Source: Photobacterium alginatilyticum
GTDB lineage: Bacteria > Pseudomonadota > Gammaproteobacteria > Enterobacterales > Vibrionaceae
DNA: 64,000 nucleotides
Assembly: GCF_009910675.1 (NCBI RefSeq)
Contig: NZ_RSEJ01000018.1
Coordinates: forward strand, 1 to 64,000
Reading direction: 5' to 3'
The notes beneath the pieces were generated by a model. The model did no database searches. It was not told the DNA's origin and saw only the letters and a list, made by a program, of their open reading frames with translations. Position 1 is the first letter of the stretch. Each line of letters starts with the position of its first letter. This document shows positions 35,174 through 44,541 of this stretch, piece after piece. A program made the position numbers and the translations under genes.

Positions 35174-36709
35174 ATGGATCCAGAAATATCAGTCATCCCC
35201 CTGATCACAATCCTGGTGCCCCTTGCGGCAGCACTGGCTATTATTGCTAGCCGCTCTCGTCCCAACATGAAACACGTTATTTCTATTCTGGCTGCAGGCA
35301 GCAACTGCGTACTGGTGCTCTCTATGGCACCGCTGATCTTACAGGGCTACACGATTCAACTCCCCCTGTTTACCGTCCTGCCCGGTATTGAGTTTGGATT
35401 TAGGGTCGACTCGCTCGGCATGATCTTCGCCAGCGTTTCATCACTGCTCTGGGTCGCTGCGGCAATCTACTCCATCGGCTATATGCGCAGCCTTAACGAA
35501 AAATCCCAGAGCCGATTCTTTGCCTGCTTCGCAACCAGCCTGGCCGCCGCTATTGGCGGGGCTTTTTCTGCCAACCTGTTCACCCTGGTGATCTTTTACG
35601 AGGTATTAAGCCTTGTCACTTACCCCCTGGTCTATCACAAGGAAAATGCAAACTCCTGGCTCGGCAGCAAGAAGTATCTGGTGTATCTCGTCGGTGCATC
35701 AAAAACCTTTCTGCTGGCCGCTCTGGCGCTGACCTTTGCAGTAACAGGTAGCTTGAACTTTGACTCCGGAGGCATATTTAACGAGATAAACGCCAGTCCG
35801 CTACTGCTGACGGTTATCTACTTCTGTTTTCTGGCCGGATTCGCCAAGGCCGCCATTATGCCCCTTCATATCTGGTTACCGTCTGCCATGGTTGCACCAA
35901 CGCCGGTCAGTGCCTTGTTACATGCGGTCGCCGTGGTAAAAATGGGGGTATTCTGTGTATTGCGGGTTGTGTTTGATGTCTTCGGGCAAGATACCCTGCA
36001 GCGGCTGGACTTGGGCATTGCCACCGCGTATCTGGTTTCCTTTACCATCATCATGGCATCTGTCTACGCCCTGACCCAGGATGATCTCAAGGCACGTCTG
36101 GCCTACTCTACCGTTAGCCAGCTCTCCTACATTATCTTAGGCGCTGTGTTGTTAACTCCCGCCTCAACCCTTGGCGGCTTGCTTCACATCGCCAGCCATG
36201 GTGTATCTAAAATTACGCTGTTCTTCTGTGCAGGTTCTCTCTACTGTGCCGCACGAAAAACTAAGATCAGTGAACTGGCCGGTATTGGCAGACAGCTACC
36301 ATGGACCATGACGGCCTTCTTCATTGCCTCTCTGGGTATGATAGGAATACCGCCTGCGTCAGGCTTTATCAGTAAGTGGTATTTGCTCACGGGGACCATC
36401 GAAGCCGAACAGCTGGTATTTCTCGGGGTCTTGCTGGCTAGCTCGCTACTGAATGCCGCCTATTTTTTACCTATCAGCTATAAGGCGTTTTTTGAATCGC
36501 GGCCTCCTCTATCGAGCCATGCGGATAACACTGGACATATTCCATCCAGCTCAATGTCTTCTGAAGCGATATCATCCCAAGCTATGTCATCCGGAGCGAG
36601 AGAAATCCCGCTGGTTACCATTCCGCTAGTTATTACTGCTCTGCTGTCACTGGCACTTGGCGTTTATCCGGACTACTTCCTTGCATTGGCACGGGGGGTA
36701 CAGGGATGA
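35174..36709 (+). CDS. MrpD-like proton-translocating antiporter subunit in the nuo operon
   Basis: A 511-residue antiporter-like membrane protein of the NuoL/M/N-MrpD superfamily. It has the helix-5 Glu143 (IFYEVLSLVTYP), helix-7 Lys225 (GFAKAAIMPLHIWLP), helix-8 Lys256 (VVKMGVF) and a helix-12 Lys (GFISKWY), so a complete proton path. It is shorter than NuoL (about 610) and lacks the long lateral helix. The sequence is nearer to MrpD-type cation/H+ antiporter subunits than to NuoM or NuoN. Residues about 458-477 hold a Ser-rich pentapeptide repeat. It takes the place where nuoL usually starts and overlaps the next gene by four bases. Confidence 0.85.
   Translation: MDPEISVIPLITILVPLAAALAIIASRSRPNMKHVISILAAGSNCVLVLSMAPLILQGYTIQLPLFTVLPGIEFGFRVDSLGMIFASVSSLLWVAAAIYSIGYMRSLNEKSQSRFFACFATSLAAAIGGAFSANLFTLVIFYEVLSLVTYPLVYHKENANSWLGSKKYLVYLVGASKTFLLAALALTFAVTGSLNFDSGGIFNEINASPLLLTVIYFCFLAGFAKAAIMPLHIWLPSAMVAPTPVSALLHAVAVVKMGVFCVLRVVFDVFGQDTLQRLDLGIATAYLVSFTIIMASVYALTQDDLKARLAYSTVSQLSYIILGAVLLTPASTLGGLLHIASHGVSKITLFFCAGSLYCAARKTKISELAGIGRQLPWTMTAFFIASLGMIGIPPASGFISKWYLLTGTIEAEQLVFLGVLLASSLLNAAYFLPISYKAFFESRPPLSSHADNTGHIPSSSMSSEAISSQAMSSGAREIPLVTIPLVITALLSLALGVYPDYFLALARGVQG
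36545..36604 (+). repeat. 15-base tandem repeat in the MrpD-like gene
   Basis: Four in-frame 15-base units starting at 36545, 36560, 36575 and 36590, encoding SSSMS, SEAIS, SQAMS and SGARE in a hydrophilic loop between late helices. Confidence 0.65.
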
Positions 36710-37056
36710 TCAAGCGTTCGGTTTGTATCGCGCTACTTTTACTGGCAGCCGTTGCCGTGGTTGTCGCGGACTCTCTAGCTCCTCGCCACGACGTTCATTT
36801 TTTCTGGGACAATTTTCCGGGCTGGTCAGCCCTGTATGGTTTCATCTCCTGTATCGCCATTATCTTTATCTCCAAGTTTCTCGGTCATCAGTTTGGTTTG
36901 ATGCATAGAATCGACTACTACGAGAACAATGACTCACACAAAGCAGACAAGAAGAAGGAGAAAAACAGCCAGAGTGAAATAAACAGTCACGGCGAAACGG
37001 CGAAGACAAGCCAACAGCCTCCTGCTGCCAAGGATGCAAAAGGAGGGGATGAATGA
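36706..37056 (+). CDS. Small two-helix membrane protein between the antiporter-like subunits
   Basis: A 116-residue protein. Helix 1 is at about 4-22 (SVCIALLLLAAVAVVVA); WDNFPGWSALYGFISC leads into helix 2 (IAIIFISKFLGHQFGL), then RIDYYE and a long charged, Lys/Gln-rich tail. The pattern FPGxxALYGFxxC…DYYE recurs, as I recall, in small proteins next to MrpD-like antiporter genes in other proteobacteria. It overlaps both neighbours by four bases. Probably an accessory subunit of the membrane arm. Confidence 0.65.
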   Translation: MIKRSVCIALLLLAAVAVVVADSLAPRHDVHFFWDNFPGWSALYGFISCIAIIFISKFLGHQFGLMHRIDYYENNDSHKADKKKEKNSQSEINSHGETAKTSQQPPAAKDAKGGDE

Positions 37057-38921
37057 CTAGTTGGTTTCATCCCGGAGTCATCTTTTTTGTAGCCGCGGCC
37101 CTTTTGCCGCTAGTCAGTTTGCTCCCGGCTGGTCAATCTAAACAGAAGAAAAGTCACCCGCTGATCCAAACGATCCAGCAAGTCATTCTTATCGCCGCGC
37201 CGCTTGTTGCCGTTACTGTTACTCTGAACGCCATCTTCGGCAATACCGTCCCTACCGGTGACTATTGGCGATTTGATTTTATCAGCACTCCCATCACGCT
37301 CGGTGTTGTCGATAAGCTCAGCCTGATGTTCAGCTGTATCTTCACCCTGATGGCACTCATAGGTGCCGTCTACGCACTCCATGTCCGCAATACTGCCGAA
37401 CACAGCGCAGCATTTCTCTATATCGGCAGCGCCCTTGGTGTCATCTTTGCCGGTGATTACCTGTCCTTGTTCCTGTTCTGGGAGCTGATGGCATTTTCCT
37501 CGTCCTATCTGATCTTTGCCTCAGGCACGACGCAATCAAAAGCCGCAGGTCATCGCTACTTGCTGGTACACATTGCAGGCGGGCTTTGCCTGTTGGCCGG
37601 CATATTGCTTCATTACCATGAAAGCGGATCTATGGTCTTTACCATCATGGACCACACTCACAGTGTCGGTTTTTACCTCATCATGACTGGCTTTATCCTC
37701 AACGCCGCGGTACCGCCGCTCAATGCCTGGTTAACCGATGCTTACCCCGAGGCCACCATCACCGGGGCCGTATTTATGTGCGCCTTCACCACCAAGACAG
37801 CAATCTATGTGTTACTCAGGGGGTTTCCCGGTACCGAACTTCTTATCTGGCTGGGCACTATCATGGCGGTCTATGGTGTGATTTATGCCGTGCTGGAAAA
37901 TGACTGTCGACGACTACTCGCCTACCATATCATCAGCCAGGTTGGCTATATGGTTGCTGCCGTCGGCATAGGCAGTGAGTTGGCGTTCAACGGTGCTGCT
38001 GCCCACGCCTTTGCCCACATCCTCTACAAAGGGCTGCTTTTCATGGGAGCCGGTGCCGTTATCTATATGACGGGGAAACGTAAGCTCACCGAGCTGGACG
38101 GGCTGTATAAAGCCATGCCTGTAACACTTTGCCTGTATATGATTGGCGCACTGTCGATTTCTGCCTTTCCTTTCTTTAGTGGCTTTGTCAGCAAGTCACT
38201 GGTTATTGCAGCCGCCGAACAGGACCATATGGCAATCGTCACCCTGATGCTGCTGCTCGCCTCGTCCGGTACTTTCCTGCATACCGGTCTGAAGCTGCCC
38301 TACTATATGTTTTATGGCAAAGACAGTTCACTAAATGACTCACCGATAAAGCGCCAAGAGCCGCCACTTAATATGCTGATAGCTATGAGCCTCGCGGCAG
38401 TTGCTTGTATCACCATCGGCGTATTTCCCCAGTTGCTCTATCAACTGCTTCCTTATCCTGTCGACTTCGATCCATACACACCCGTTCATATCACGACCAC
38501 GCTTAGCATATTGATATTCACCGCGCTGGGTTTCGCGGTTTTTCTCAGGCATCTGGATCCAGAAGATACTATCAGCCTGGATACCGACTGGTATTACCGA
38601 AAGGGGGCGGCTGTCTTTATGTGGATAGCAAACCATCCACTCAGTCGCTATGAGCAATGGATGAGCAAAGCAAGCCTCGGGCTACTGTCAGCCGCCCAAT
38701 ATCTTGCCAAACAAGGATTGCGGTTCGACAAAGGACTGATTGATGCCACCGTTAATGGTATCGCCAACCTAACCCGTCGCAGTGGTCAACGACTTCGGCA
38801 GTTACAGTCTGGCATCATCAACCACTACGCCCTTGCCATGGTGGTTGGCGTAGTTGCGGTCATCACCTTTGGCGCGGTTGTTTTCGATGTTTACCTGCAA
38901 TTCTTCGAATGGTTGAGGTAA
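37053..38921 (+). CDS. NuoL-like antiporter subunit with lateral helix (functional NuoL position)
   Basis: A 622-residue protein of the NuoL/MrpA-D superfamily. It has Glu144 (LFWELMAF), Lys248 (TTKTAIY) and Lys381 (GFVSKSLV), but the helix-7 Lys is replaced by Asn217 (GFILNAAVPPLNAWL). After the 14-helix core it continues past residue 500 with a long amphipathic stretch (about 540-590) and a last helix (YALAMVVGVVAVITFGAVVF), like the lateral helix and anchor of NuoL. It is therefore the best candidate for the distal subunit. Asn instead of Lys also occurs, as far as I recall, in stand-alone relatives of this protein. nuoM follows four bases later. Confidence 0.8.
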   Translation: MTSWFHPGVIFFVAAALLPLVSLLPAGQSKQKKSHPLIQTIQQVILIAAPLVAVTVTLNAIFGNTVPTGDYWRFDFISTPITLGVVDKLSLMFSCIFTLMALIGAVYALHVRNTAEHSAAFLYIGSALGVIFAGDYLSLFLFWELMAFSSSYLIFASGTTQSKAAGHRYLLVHIAGGLCLLAGILLHYHESGSMVFTIMDHTHSVGFYLIMTGFILNAAVPPLNAWLTDAYPEATITGAVFMCAFTTKTAIYVLLRGFPGTELLIWLGTIMAVYGVIYAVLENDCRRLLAYHIISQVGYMVAAVGIGSELAFNGAAAHAFAHILYKGLLFMGAGAVIYMTGKRKLTELDGLYKAMPVTLCLYMIGALSISAFPFFSGFVSKSLVIAAAEQDHMAIVTLMLLLASSGTFLHTGLKLPYYMFYGKDSSLNDSPIKRQEPPLNMLIAMSLAAVACITIGVFPQLLYQLLPYPVDFDPYTPVHITTTLSILIFTALGFAVFLRHLDPEDTISLDTDWYYRKGAAVFMWIANHPLSRYEQWMSKASLGLLSAAQYLAKQGLRFDKGLIDATVNGIANLTRRSGQRLRQLQSGIINHYALAMVVGVVAVITFGAVVFDVYLQFFEWLR

Positions 38922-38924
38922 TCG

Positions 38925-40472
38925 ATGGAGTTAATGAACCTGCCACTGTTATCTCTATTAATTGCTCTGCCACTTGCTGGTGCTATGCTGCTGGTAACCC
39001 TACCTGGCACTATTATCGGCCCCATTCTTACACGCTGGCTAGCCTTAGTTTTTGCCACTGGTGAATTACTGCTGGCGGTCTTGCTGCTCTGGTCATTTGA
39101 CAGCAGCAGTCACCAAATGCAGTTTCTTGAAAGCCACACTTGGATTTCCGCTCTCAATATCCATTACACCCTCGGCGTCGACGGCTTCAGTATCCTGTTT
39201 ATCTTTCTGACAGCCTTGGTTGGCTGGGTCTGTGTGGTCGCTTCCTGGCGGGCAATACAACACCGCGTCAGGCAGTTTATGGCCAGCCTTCTGGTGATGC
39301 AGGCACTCATGCTGGGAGTATTCTGCGCGCTGGATCTTTTTCTGTTCTATATATTTTGGGAGGCGATGCTGATCCCTATGTATCTGATCATTGGGGTTTG
39401 GGGAGGTGACAACCGTCTCTACGCTACCTTGAAGTTCTTTCTCTACACCTTGGCGGGCAGCATCTTCTTCTTAATCGGGGTTATTGTGCTCTATCTGGCC
39501 GGTGGTAACAGCTTTGATATTCAATACCTCGCCCAGCAGAACTATAGTCTTGAGCTACAACGCTGGATATTTGTCGCCTTTTTCTTCGGGTTTGCCGTCA
39601 AAGTCCCTATGTTCCCTTTCCATACCTGGCTACCCGATGCCCATGTCGAAGCCCCAACGGCTGGTAGTATTATTCTTGCCGGAGTACTGCTGAAAATGGG
39701 CGCTTATGGATTTATCCGCTTCTCTCTGCCAATCCTGCCCGATGCCAGTCAATTCTTCGCGCCTGTAATAGCCACTCTGTCGGTCATTGCCATCATCTAT
39801 GGCGGTTTTCTGGCACTGGCGCAAGATGATCTGAAAAAGCTGGTGGCCTACTCCAGTATCAGCCACATGGGATTTGTCACCCTGGGCCTCTTTACGTTCA
39901 ACAGCCAAGGGATCAAAGGGGCCATCTTGCAAATGTTCAACCACGGCATTGTCACCAGCGCCCTTTTCCTGATGGTCGGCCTGATTTACGAACGAACCCA
40001 CTCGCGCTCAATCGCTGATTACGGTGGCCTGATGAAAGTGCTGCCTGTCTATACCGTCTTTTTCGCCATCTTTGTGCTGGCATCCATGGCGCTGCCCGGC
40101 ACTAACTCTTTCATTGGTGAACTGTTTGTCCTTGCCGGAGCCTTCAGCTCGATGCCGGTATTTGGCGGGCTGGCCATCATCGGCGCGGCCCTGAGCGCCA
40201 TTTACCTTCTGAGTATGTACAAACGGGTAGCGCTGGGGCCACTCAATAACCCTAAGCTCAAAACGTTCAATGACATCAACCTCAGAGAATTCAGCGCCAT
40301 TGCTGCACTGCTGATTTTTGTCTTCTGGATAGGGCTACACCCCTTACCCTTCCTTGCCCTGATGGATGCCAGCGTTAATGAATTGCTCAGACAGATAGCA
40401 CCACAAACACATGCCGCTTTGACACAATCAGTTCTTGCTGCGCCTTCTCTCACTGACTTTAGAGGGGGCTAG
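38925..40472 (+). CDS. nuoM: NADH-quinone oxidoreductase subunit M
   Basis: A 515-residue proton-pumping subunit with 14 helices. IFWEAMLIPMYLIIGVWG contains the helix-5 Glu, FAVKVPMFPFHTWLPDAHVEAPT the helix-7 Lys, and LLKMGAYGFIR the helix-8 Lys; NSFIGELFV holds the helix-12 Glu typical of NuoM. Length and motifs are canonical, in contrast to the two preceding genes. Confidence 0.95.
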   Translation: MELMNLPLLSLLIALPLAGAMLLVTLPGTIIGPILTRWLALVFATGELLLAVLLLWSFDSSSHQMQFLESHTWISALNIHYTLGVDGFSILFIFLTALVGWVCVVASWRAIQHRVRQFMASLLVMQALMLGVFCALDLFLFYIFWEAMLIPMYLIIGVWGGDNRLYATLKFFLYTLAGSIFFLIGVIVLYLAGGNSFDIQYLAQQNYSLELQRWIFVAFFFGFAVKVPMFPFHTWLPDAHVEAPTAGSIILAGVLLKMGAYGFIRFSLPILPDASQFFAPVIATLSVIAIIYGGFLALAQDDLKKLVAYSSISHMGFVTLGLFTFNSQGIKGAILQMFNHGIVTSALFLMVGLIYERTHSRSIADYGGLMKVLPVYTVFFAIFVLASMALPGTNSFIGELFVLAGAFSSMPVFGGLAIIGAALSAIYLLSMYKRVALGPLNNPKLKTFNDINLREFSAIAALLIFVFWIGLHPLPFLALMDASVNELLRQIAPQTHAALTQSVLAAPSLTDFRGG

Positions 40473-40474
40473 GC

Positions 40475-41929
40475 ATGGACATCACTGCAATCCTCCAGTC
40501 TCTCTATGCCAGCAGTGCCGAACTCATTCTGCTTGTATTTGCCTGTGGACTTTTGCTGACACCGCTCGTCAGTCCCAAGATAAACACGGAGGCTATTGCC
40601 TACCTGTCAATTCTGGCCATTATCCTCGCGGCAGTCGCCAACGCCTATACACCGCAGGGGATGTCCAGTTTCAATGAAATGTTCATCCTGGACTCAAGCG
40701 CGCTTTTCTTTAAATATCTGTTCTATCTCACAACCATATTGGTGATTCTGCTGTCCATCGGCTACCTAAAGCTCAAGCAGATCCGACACAGCGAATACTA
40801 TGTGTTCTTGCTGTTTGCCCTTTGCGGCATGATGCTGATGGTATCAGGTACCGATTTGCTTTCGGTCTACGTCGGTATCGAACTCGTCGCCCTCGCAACC
40901 TATATTCTGACCGGCTTCCTCCGCCATCAGACAGACTCCACCGAGGCGGCGCTCAAGTATGTTATTCTCGGCGCACTCTCCTCAGCCATTCTGCTCTATG
41001 GTATTTCCCTGTTTTATGGTCTGACGGGCACCACCCAGTTGCAGCAAATCGCCACAGCATTATCTGGCACAGCCACAACGGCAGAAGACAACCTCGATAA
41101 CACAAGCTTGATCTTGGCAACGGCCTTCTTGCTTGCCGGCTTCGGTTTTAAAGTGGCTGCCGTCCCCTTCCATATGTGGCAGCCGGATGTCTATCAGGGG
41201 GCCCCCACTCCCATCACGGCGTTTTTATCTGTCGGCCCCAAAATTGCCGGCATTGCGGTACTGATGCGGGTGTTCATGATGAGCTTTGCCGAGCAGCAGA
41301 TTATCTGGGAACAACTGCTGACTGCTATCGCTATTGTCACTATGATCACAGGCAGCCTCGTTGCCCTGGTGCAAAGCAACATCAAGCGACTGTTAGCCTA
41401 TTCCAGCATCAGCCATGTCGGCTTTATCCTGCTTGGTTTTCTCACATCAACAACCGACGGTTTCTATGCCATCGTGTTTTATTTGTCTGCTTACGCCTTT
41501 ATAAATCTTGGCGCGTTTGCCGTCATCATCGCACTGTATTCGAGCAATCAGGACAATGAGGACATTGATGACTACAGCGGACTTGTTCATCATCGTCCCT
41601 GGCTGGCAACTATCATGGCGCTGTTTATGTTTTCATTGGCAGGGATCCCGCCAACTAGCGGATTTATTGCCAAGTTCAACATCATCATGGCGCTGCTCAG
41701 CCATCAACACGCAGCACTAGCCATACTGGCTGTGATATTCAGTGTGGTGTCAGCCTACTACTACATTCGAATCGTGCTGGTTATGTTTATGAAACCGGCT
41801 CAACAAAAATTTGCCCCAGCATATTCAGTTCATCTAGTCATAGTTCTGGCAACAACTGCCACCATCACGCTTGGGCTTGGTCTGTATCCCGCTCCTCTGA
41901 TCGATATCATTCGCCAGCTTTCACCCTAG
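40475..41929 (+). CDS. nuoN: NADH-quinone oxidoreductase subunit N
   Basis: A 484-residue proton-pumping subunit that closes the operon. VGIELVALATYILTGF has the helix-5 Glu, GFGFKVAAVPFHMWQPDVYQGAPTP the helix-7 Lys, and PPTSGFIAKFNI the helix-12 Lys. It begins two bases after nuoM. A shared terminator follows. Confidence 0.95.
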   Translation: MDITAILQSLYASSAELILLVFACGLLLTPLVSPKINTEAIAYLSILAIILAAVANAYTPQGMSSFNEMFILDSSALFFKYLFYLTTILVILLSIGYLKLKQIRHSEYYVFLLFALCGMMLMVSGTDLLSVYVGIELVALATYILTGFLRHQTDSTEAALKYVILGALSSAILLYGISLFYGLTGTTQLQQIATALSGTATTAEDNLDNTSLILATAFLLAGFGFKVAAVPFHMWQPDVYQGAPTPITAFLSVGPKIAGIAVLMRVFMMSFAEQQIIWEQLLTAIAIVTMITGSLVALVQSNIKRLLAYSSISHVGFILLGFLTSTTDGFYAIVFYLSAYAFINLGAFAVIIALYSSNQDNEDIDDYSGLVHHRPWLATIMALFMFSLAGIPPTSGFIAKFNIIMALLSHQHAALAILAVIFSVVSAYYYIRIVLVMFMKPAQQKFAPAYSVHLVIVLATTATITLGLGLYPAPLIDIIRQLSP

Positions 41930-41979
41930 CATCATCTTGGCTTGGTATCGCCTTAGCTTGGATATATCGGGTATAAATA

Positions 41980-42008
41980 AAAGCGGGAGCCAAAAGGCTC
42001 CCGCTTTG
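41980..42008. terminator. Bidirectional terminator after nuoN
   Basis: AAAGCGGGAGCC/GGCTCCCGCTTT stem with an AAAA loop lies between convergent nuoN and the transpeptidase gene, with A/T flanks on both sides. Confidence 0.9.
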
Positions 42009-42033
42009 AAAAAACAGTGAATGCAAAATGAGA

Positions 42034-42948
42034 TTAGATATCTCGTTTGAGTTCCTGAGGAATACCCGTTTGTCGCACCAACGCCGAGCTTAAGCGTTCT
42101 TCGGCATCTTGATCCCCTTCAATTTTATTAAGCAGAGATTTTGTGGCTTTCACCGGCTTATGGGTACCTACCTGCTCCTCGGAGCGTGACAGCGGCTGGT
42201 GAACTTCAACATATAAGGAGCCATCCGGCTCAACGGTTTTCTTCAAGGGTTGGTTAATAACCTGAACGGCAGTTCCCTTTGGCACTTGGTTGAACAGCCA
42301 CTCGATATCCCATGGATTCATTCGGATACACCCCGAACTCACTCGCATCCCGATACCAAAGTCTTTATTGGTGCCATGAATCAGATACTGCCCCTTACCA
42401 TAGGAAAGACGCATTGCATATTCACCCAACGGGTTTTCAGGACCAGCAGGCACGACAGCCGGTAACTCGATATCATGCTTCTCGCGGTATTCTTTACGAA
42501 TATTGGCCGTAGGCGTCCAGGTCGGATTTTCGATTTTCTGGCTAACCGTGGTCGACATCTTAGGCGTTTCTCGTCCTACCCTGCCAATACCGATCGGGAA
42601 TACATACATCCGCTCTTTGTCATCTGCCGGGAAATAGTACAGGCGCAATTCGGCCAGGTTGATCACAATCCCATCGCGCTTAACATCAGGCAGTATCAGC
42701 TGAGTCGGGATTGTCAGTAATGTACCGGGATCAGGCAGGAAGGGATCGACCCCTTTGTTTGCCTCCATCATGGCCAGGAAGCCGACATCATATCGATTGG
42801 CGATATCCGCCAGACTGTCGCCTTCATTAACCTGGTAGTACTCCATAGTGCCTACCAGCTTGCTATCGCCATCCGGGCGCTGATATTCAATGGCATTGGC
42901 CGACAATGATGTCAGGCAGGCTAGCGATAAGAGAAATGAGCGAAACAC
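42034..42948 (-). CDS. LysM-containing L,D-transpeptidase (YcfS/ErfK family)
   Basis: A 304-residue periplasmic cell-wall enzyme that cross-links peptidoglycan or attaches lipoprotein to it. Signal peptide ends near residue 19. LysM domain at about 38-81 (VNEGDSLADIANRYDVG). The YkuD catalytic domain at about 95-235 contains His191 (LIHGTNKDF) and Cys207 (VSSGCIRMNPWD). The C-terminal tail is about 70 residues. It stands alone. Confidence 0.92.
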   Translation of the reverse strand: MFRSFLLSLACLTSLSANAIEYQRPDGDSKLVGTMEYYQVNEGDSLADIANRYDVGFLAMMEANKGVDPFLPDPGTLLTIPTQLILPDVKRDGIVINLAELRLYYFPADDKERMYVFPIGIGRVGRETPKMSTTVSQKIENPTWTPTANIRKEYREKHDIELPAVVPAGPENPLGEYAMRLSYGKGQYLIHGTNKDFGIGMRVSSGCIRMNPWDIEWLFNQVPKGTAVQVINQPLKKTVEPDGSLYVEVHQPLSRSEEQVGTHKPVKATKSLLNKIEGDQDAEERLSSALVRQTGIPQELKRDI

Positions 42949-43120
42949 AAAACACCTCCATCCGAAGTACTATTTAGTATGGCAAACATGGGAATGTCAT
43001 CGTATTTCTACTGCCGTATTCTCACGAATAAGACAATACAACTTTTTCTGTAACAGAAGCTCCCAATTCATAACCCCAGATTCTACATACCTTACCTGAA
43101 TGCTTCGTCATCATTGCGTC

Positions 43121-43155
43121 AAAAAAAGGGCGGAGTCATAACGACTTCGCCCTTT
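43121..43155 (-). terminator. Terminator of the desaturase gene
   Basis: AAAAGGGCGAAGTCG with its complementary arm ending in CCCTTTTTTT on the minus strand, 33 bases after the desaturase stop. Confidence 0.9.
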
Positions 43156-43187
43156 TGTTGCTTTTTTCACCACTCGCCATTTATGAG

Positions 43188-44312
43188 TTAAGCATATTGC
43201 GCAGTCACCATCTTCCATGACTTACGCTGCTCATCCAGCAGACGCTTCATTTCGGCATACTGCTGAACAAACTCAAAGCTTTCATAGTGCTTGACCAGTC
43301 GCTTCTTCTTAAGCTCAATCATCCGTTTCTGCGCTGCATAATAATCCGATATTTTCAGCATCAGAGCCTCGTATTCTTCCTCCAGTCGCTCCAGGCACAC
43401 TGCGCTATTGGGTGCACTCGCCAACTTGGCCTGAAGCCGTTTGAGTAACATTGTTGCTCTGGCCTTCTCAATCTTATCCTCCGGGCAGGTACGCAGATTC
43501 TTGGCGAAACCCAGCCAGGAGCAAGATTTAATCAGCCACTTGGTCGGATCAAACTGCCACCAGCGAATCCCGTTGCGGTAATCGTTTTCGAAGATATGGT
43601 GATAGTTGTGATAGCCCTCGCCAAAGGTCAGAAAGGCAAGGAAACCATTGTCTCGGGCCGTATTTTTGTCGGTATACGGCTGGCTGCCCCAGATATGGGC
43701 CAGCGAGTTGATGAAAAAAGTGGTGTGGTGGCTCAGCACCAGGCGGACGACCCCAACCAGCAACAAGGCCCCCCAGACATCACCATGAATAAGCCCGAAC
43801 AACAAAGGAATACCTACGTTGGTGGCAATAGCCAATGGCACATAATACTTGTGCTGCCACATCACAATCTTGTCTTTCTGCAAATCACGGCAGTTCGAGT
43901 AATCACTATAGCGAGAGGCCTGATACTCTCTTAGCATCCAGCCGATATGGCTATAGAAAAAACCCATTTTTGCGGAGTAAGGGTCTTTGTCGTTGTTATC
44001 GACATGGCGATGATGAACGCGGTGATCTGACGACCAGTGCAAAATACTGTTCTGCAGGGCAAAGGCTCCACCGATAGCAAAAATAAAACGCATCACCGCA
44101 TTAGCTTCATAAGCCTTGTGTGACCACAAGCGATGATAGCCGGCTGTAATTGACAAACCGCAGTAGCTAAATGCCACCAGCAGCATTACGACTTGCATCC
44201 AGTCAAAGCCTACGTAGAAGGCATAAAGAGGGGCTCCTAATGCGGCAATTGCAAATGTTACTGAAAAAATAACCACATTTAGCCAAATGATTGGTGGTCT
44301 GTTGGTCGACAT
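43188..44312 (-). CDS. Acyl-CoA/acyl-lipid delta-9-type fatty acid desaturase
   Basis: A 374-residue membrane di-iron desaturase. The three His boxes are HRLWSH (60-65), HRVHHRHVD (97-103) and EGYHNYHH (about 236). Four hydrophobic helices surround them. The last 80 residues are a charged helical tail without His boxes. The enzyme introduces a double bond into saturated acyl chains and helps adjust membrane fluidity, as known for cold or marine bacteria. Stands alone with its own terminator; the upstream region shows no operator I can name. Confidence 0.9.
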   Translation of the reverse strand: MSTNRPPIIWLNVVIFSVTFAIAALGAPLYAFYVGFDWMQVVMLLVAFSYCGLSITAGYHRLWSHKAYEANAVMRFIFAIGGAFALQNSILHWSSDHRVHHRHVDNNDKDPYSAKMGFFYSHIGWMLREYQASRYSDYSNCRDLQKDKIVMWQHKYYVPLAIATNVGIPLLFGLIHGDVWGALLLVGVVRLVLSHHTTFFINSLAHIWGSQPYTDKNTARDNGFLAFLTFGEGYHNYHHIFENDYRNGIRWWQFDPTKWLIKSCSWLGFAKNLRTCPEDKIEKARATMLLKRLQAKLASAPNSAVCLERLEEEYEALMLKISDYYAAQKRMIELKKKRLVKHYESFEFVQQYAEMKRLLDEQRKSWKMVTAQYA

Positions 44313-44541
44313 CCTATAACCTTAAAATAACTATTCAGCTTACATGTGTTCGCTAGAATAATCAGCCATTCTTTCAAGGTCAACGATAAATTACGCATTT
44401 TGTAAACAAATACCACAACAGCGTCACACTTGTTACAAAATCACCTCATCGTGACTTTGCCAGCAAGATTCTGCATCTTGCCAGGGTTTAGATATACGTT
44501 TGGGTATACACTAACAATGAGTGGCCATGGAGATAACGACT

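Noticed and set aside
35174-36709. Calling the 511-residue protein nuoL
   Set aside because: It lacks the long lateral helix and terminal anchor of NuoL and looks MrpD-like; the 622-residue protein two genes later has those parts.
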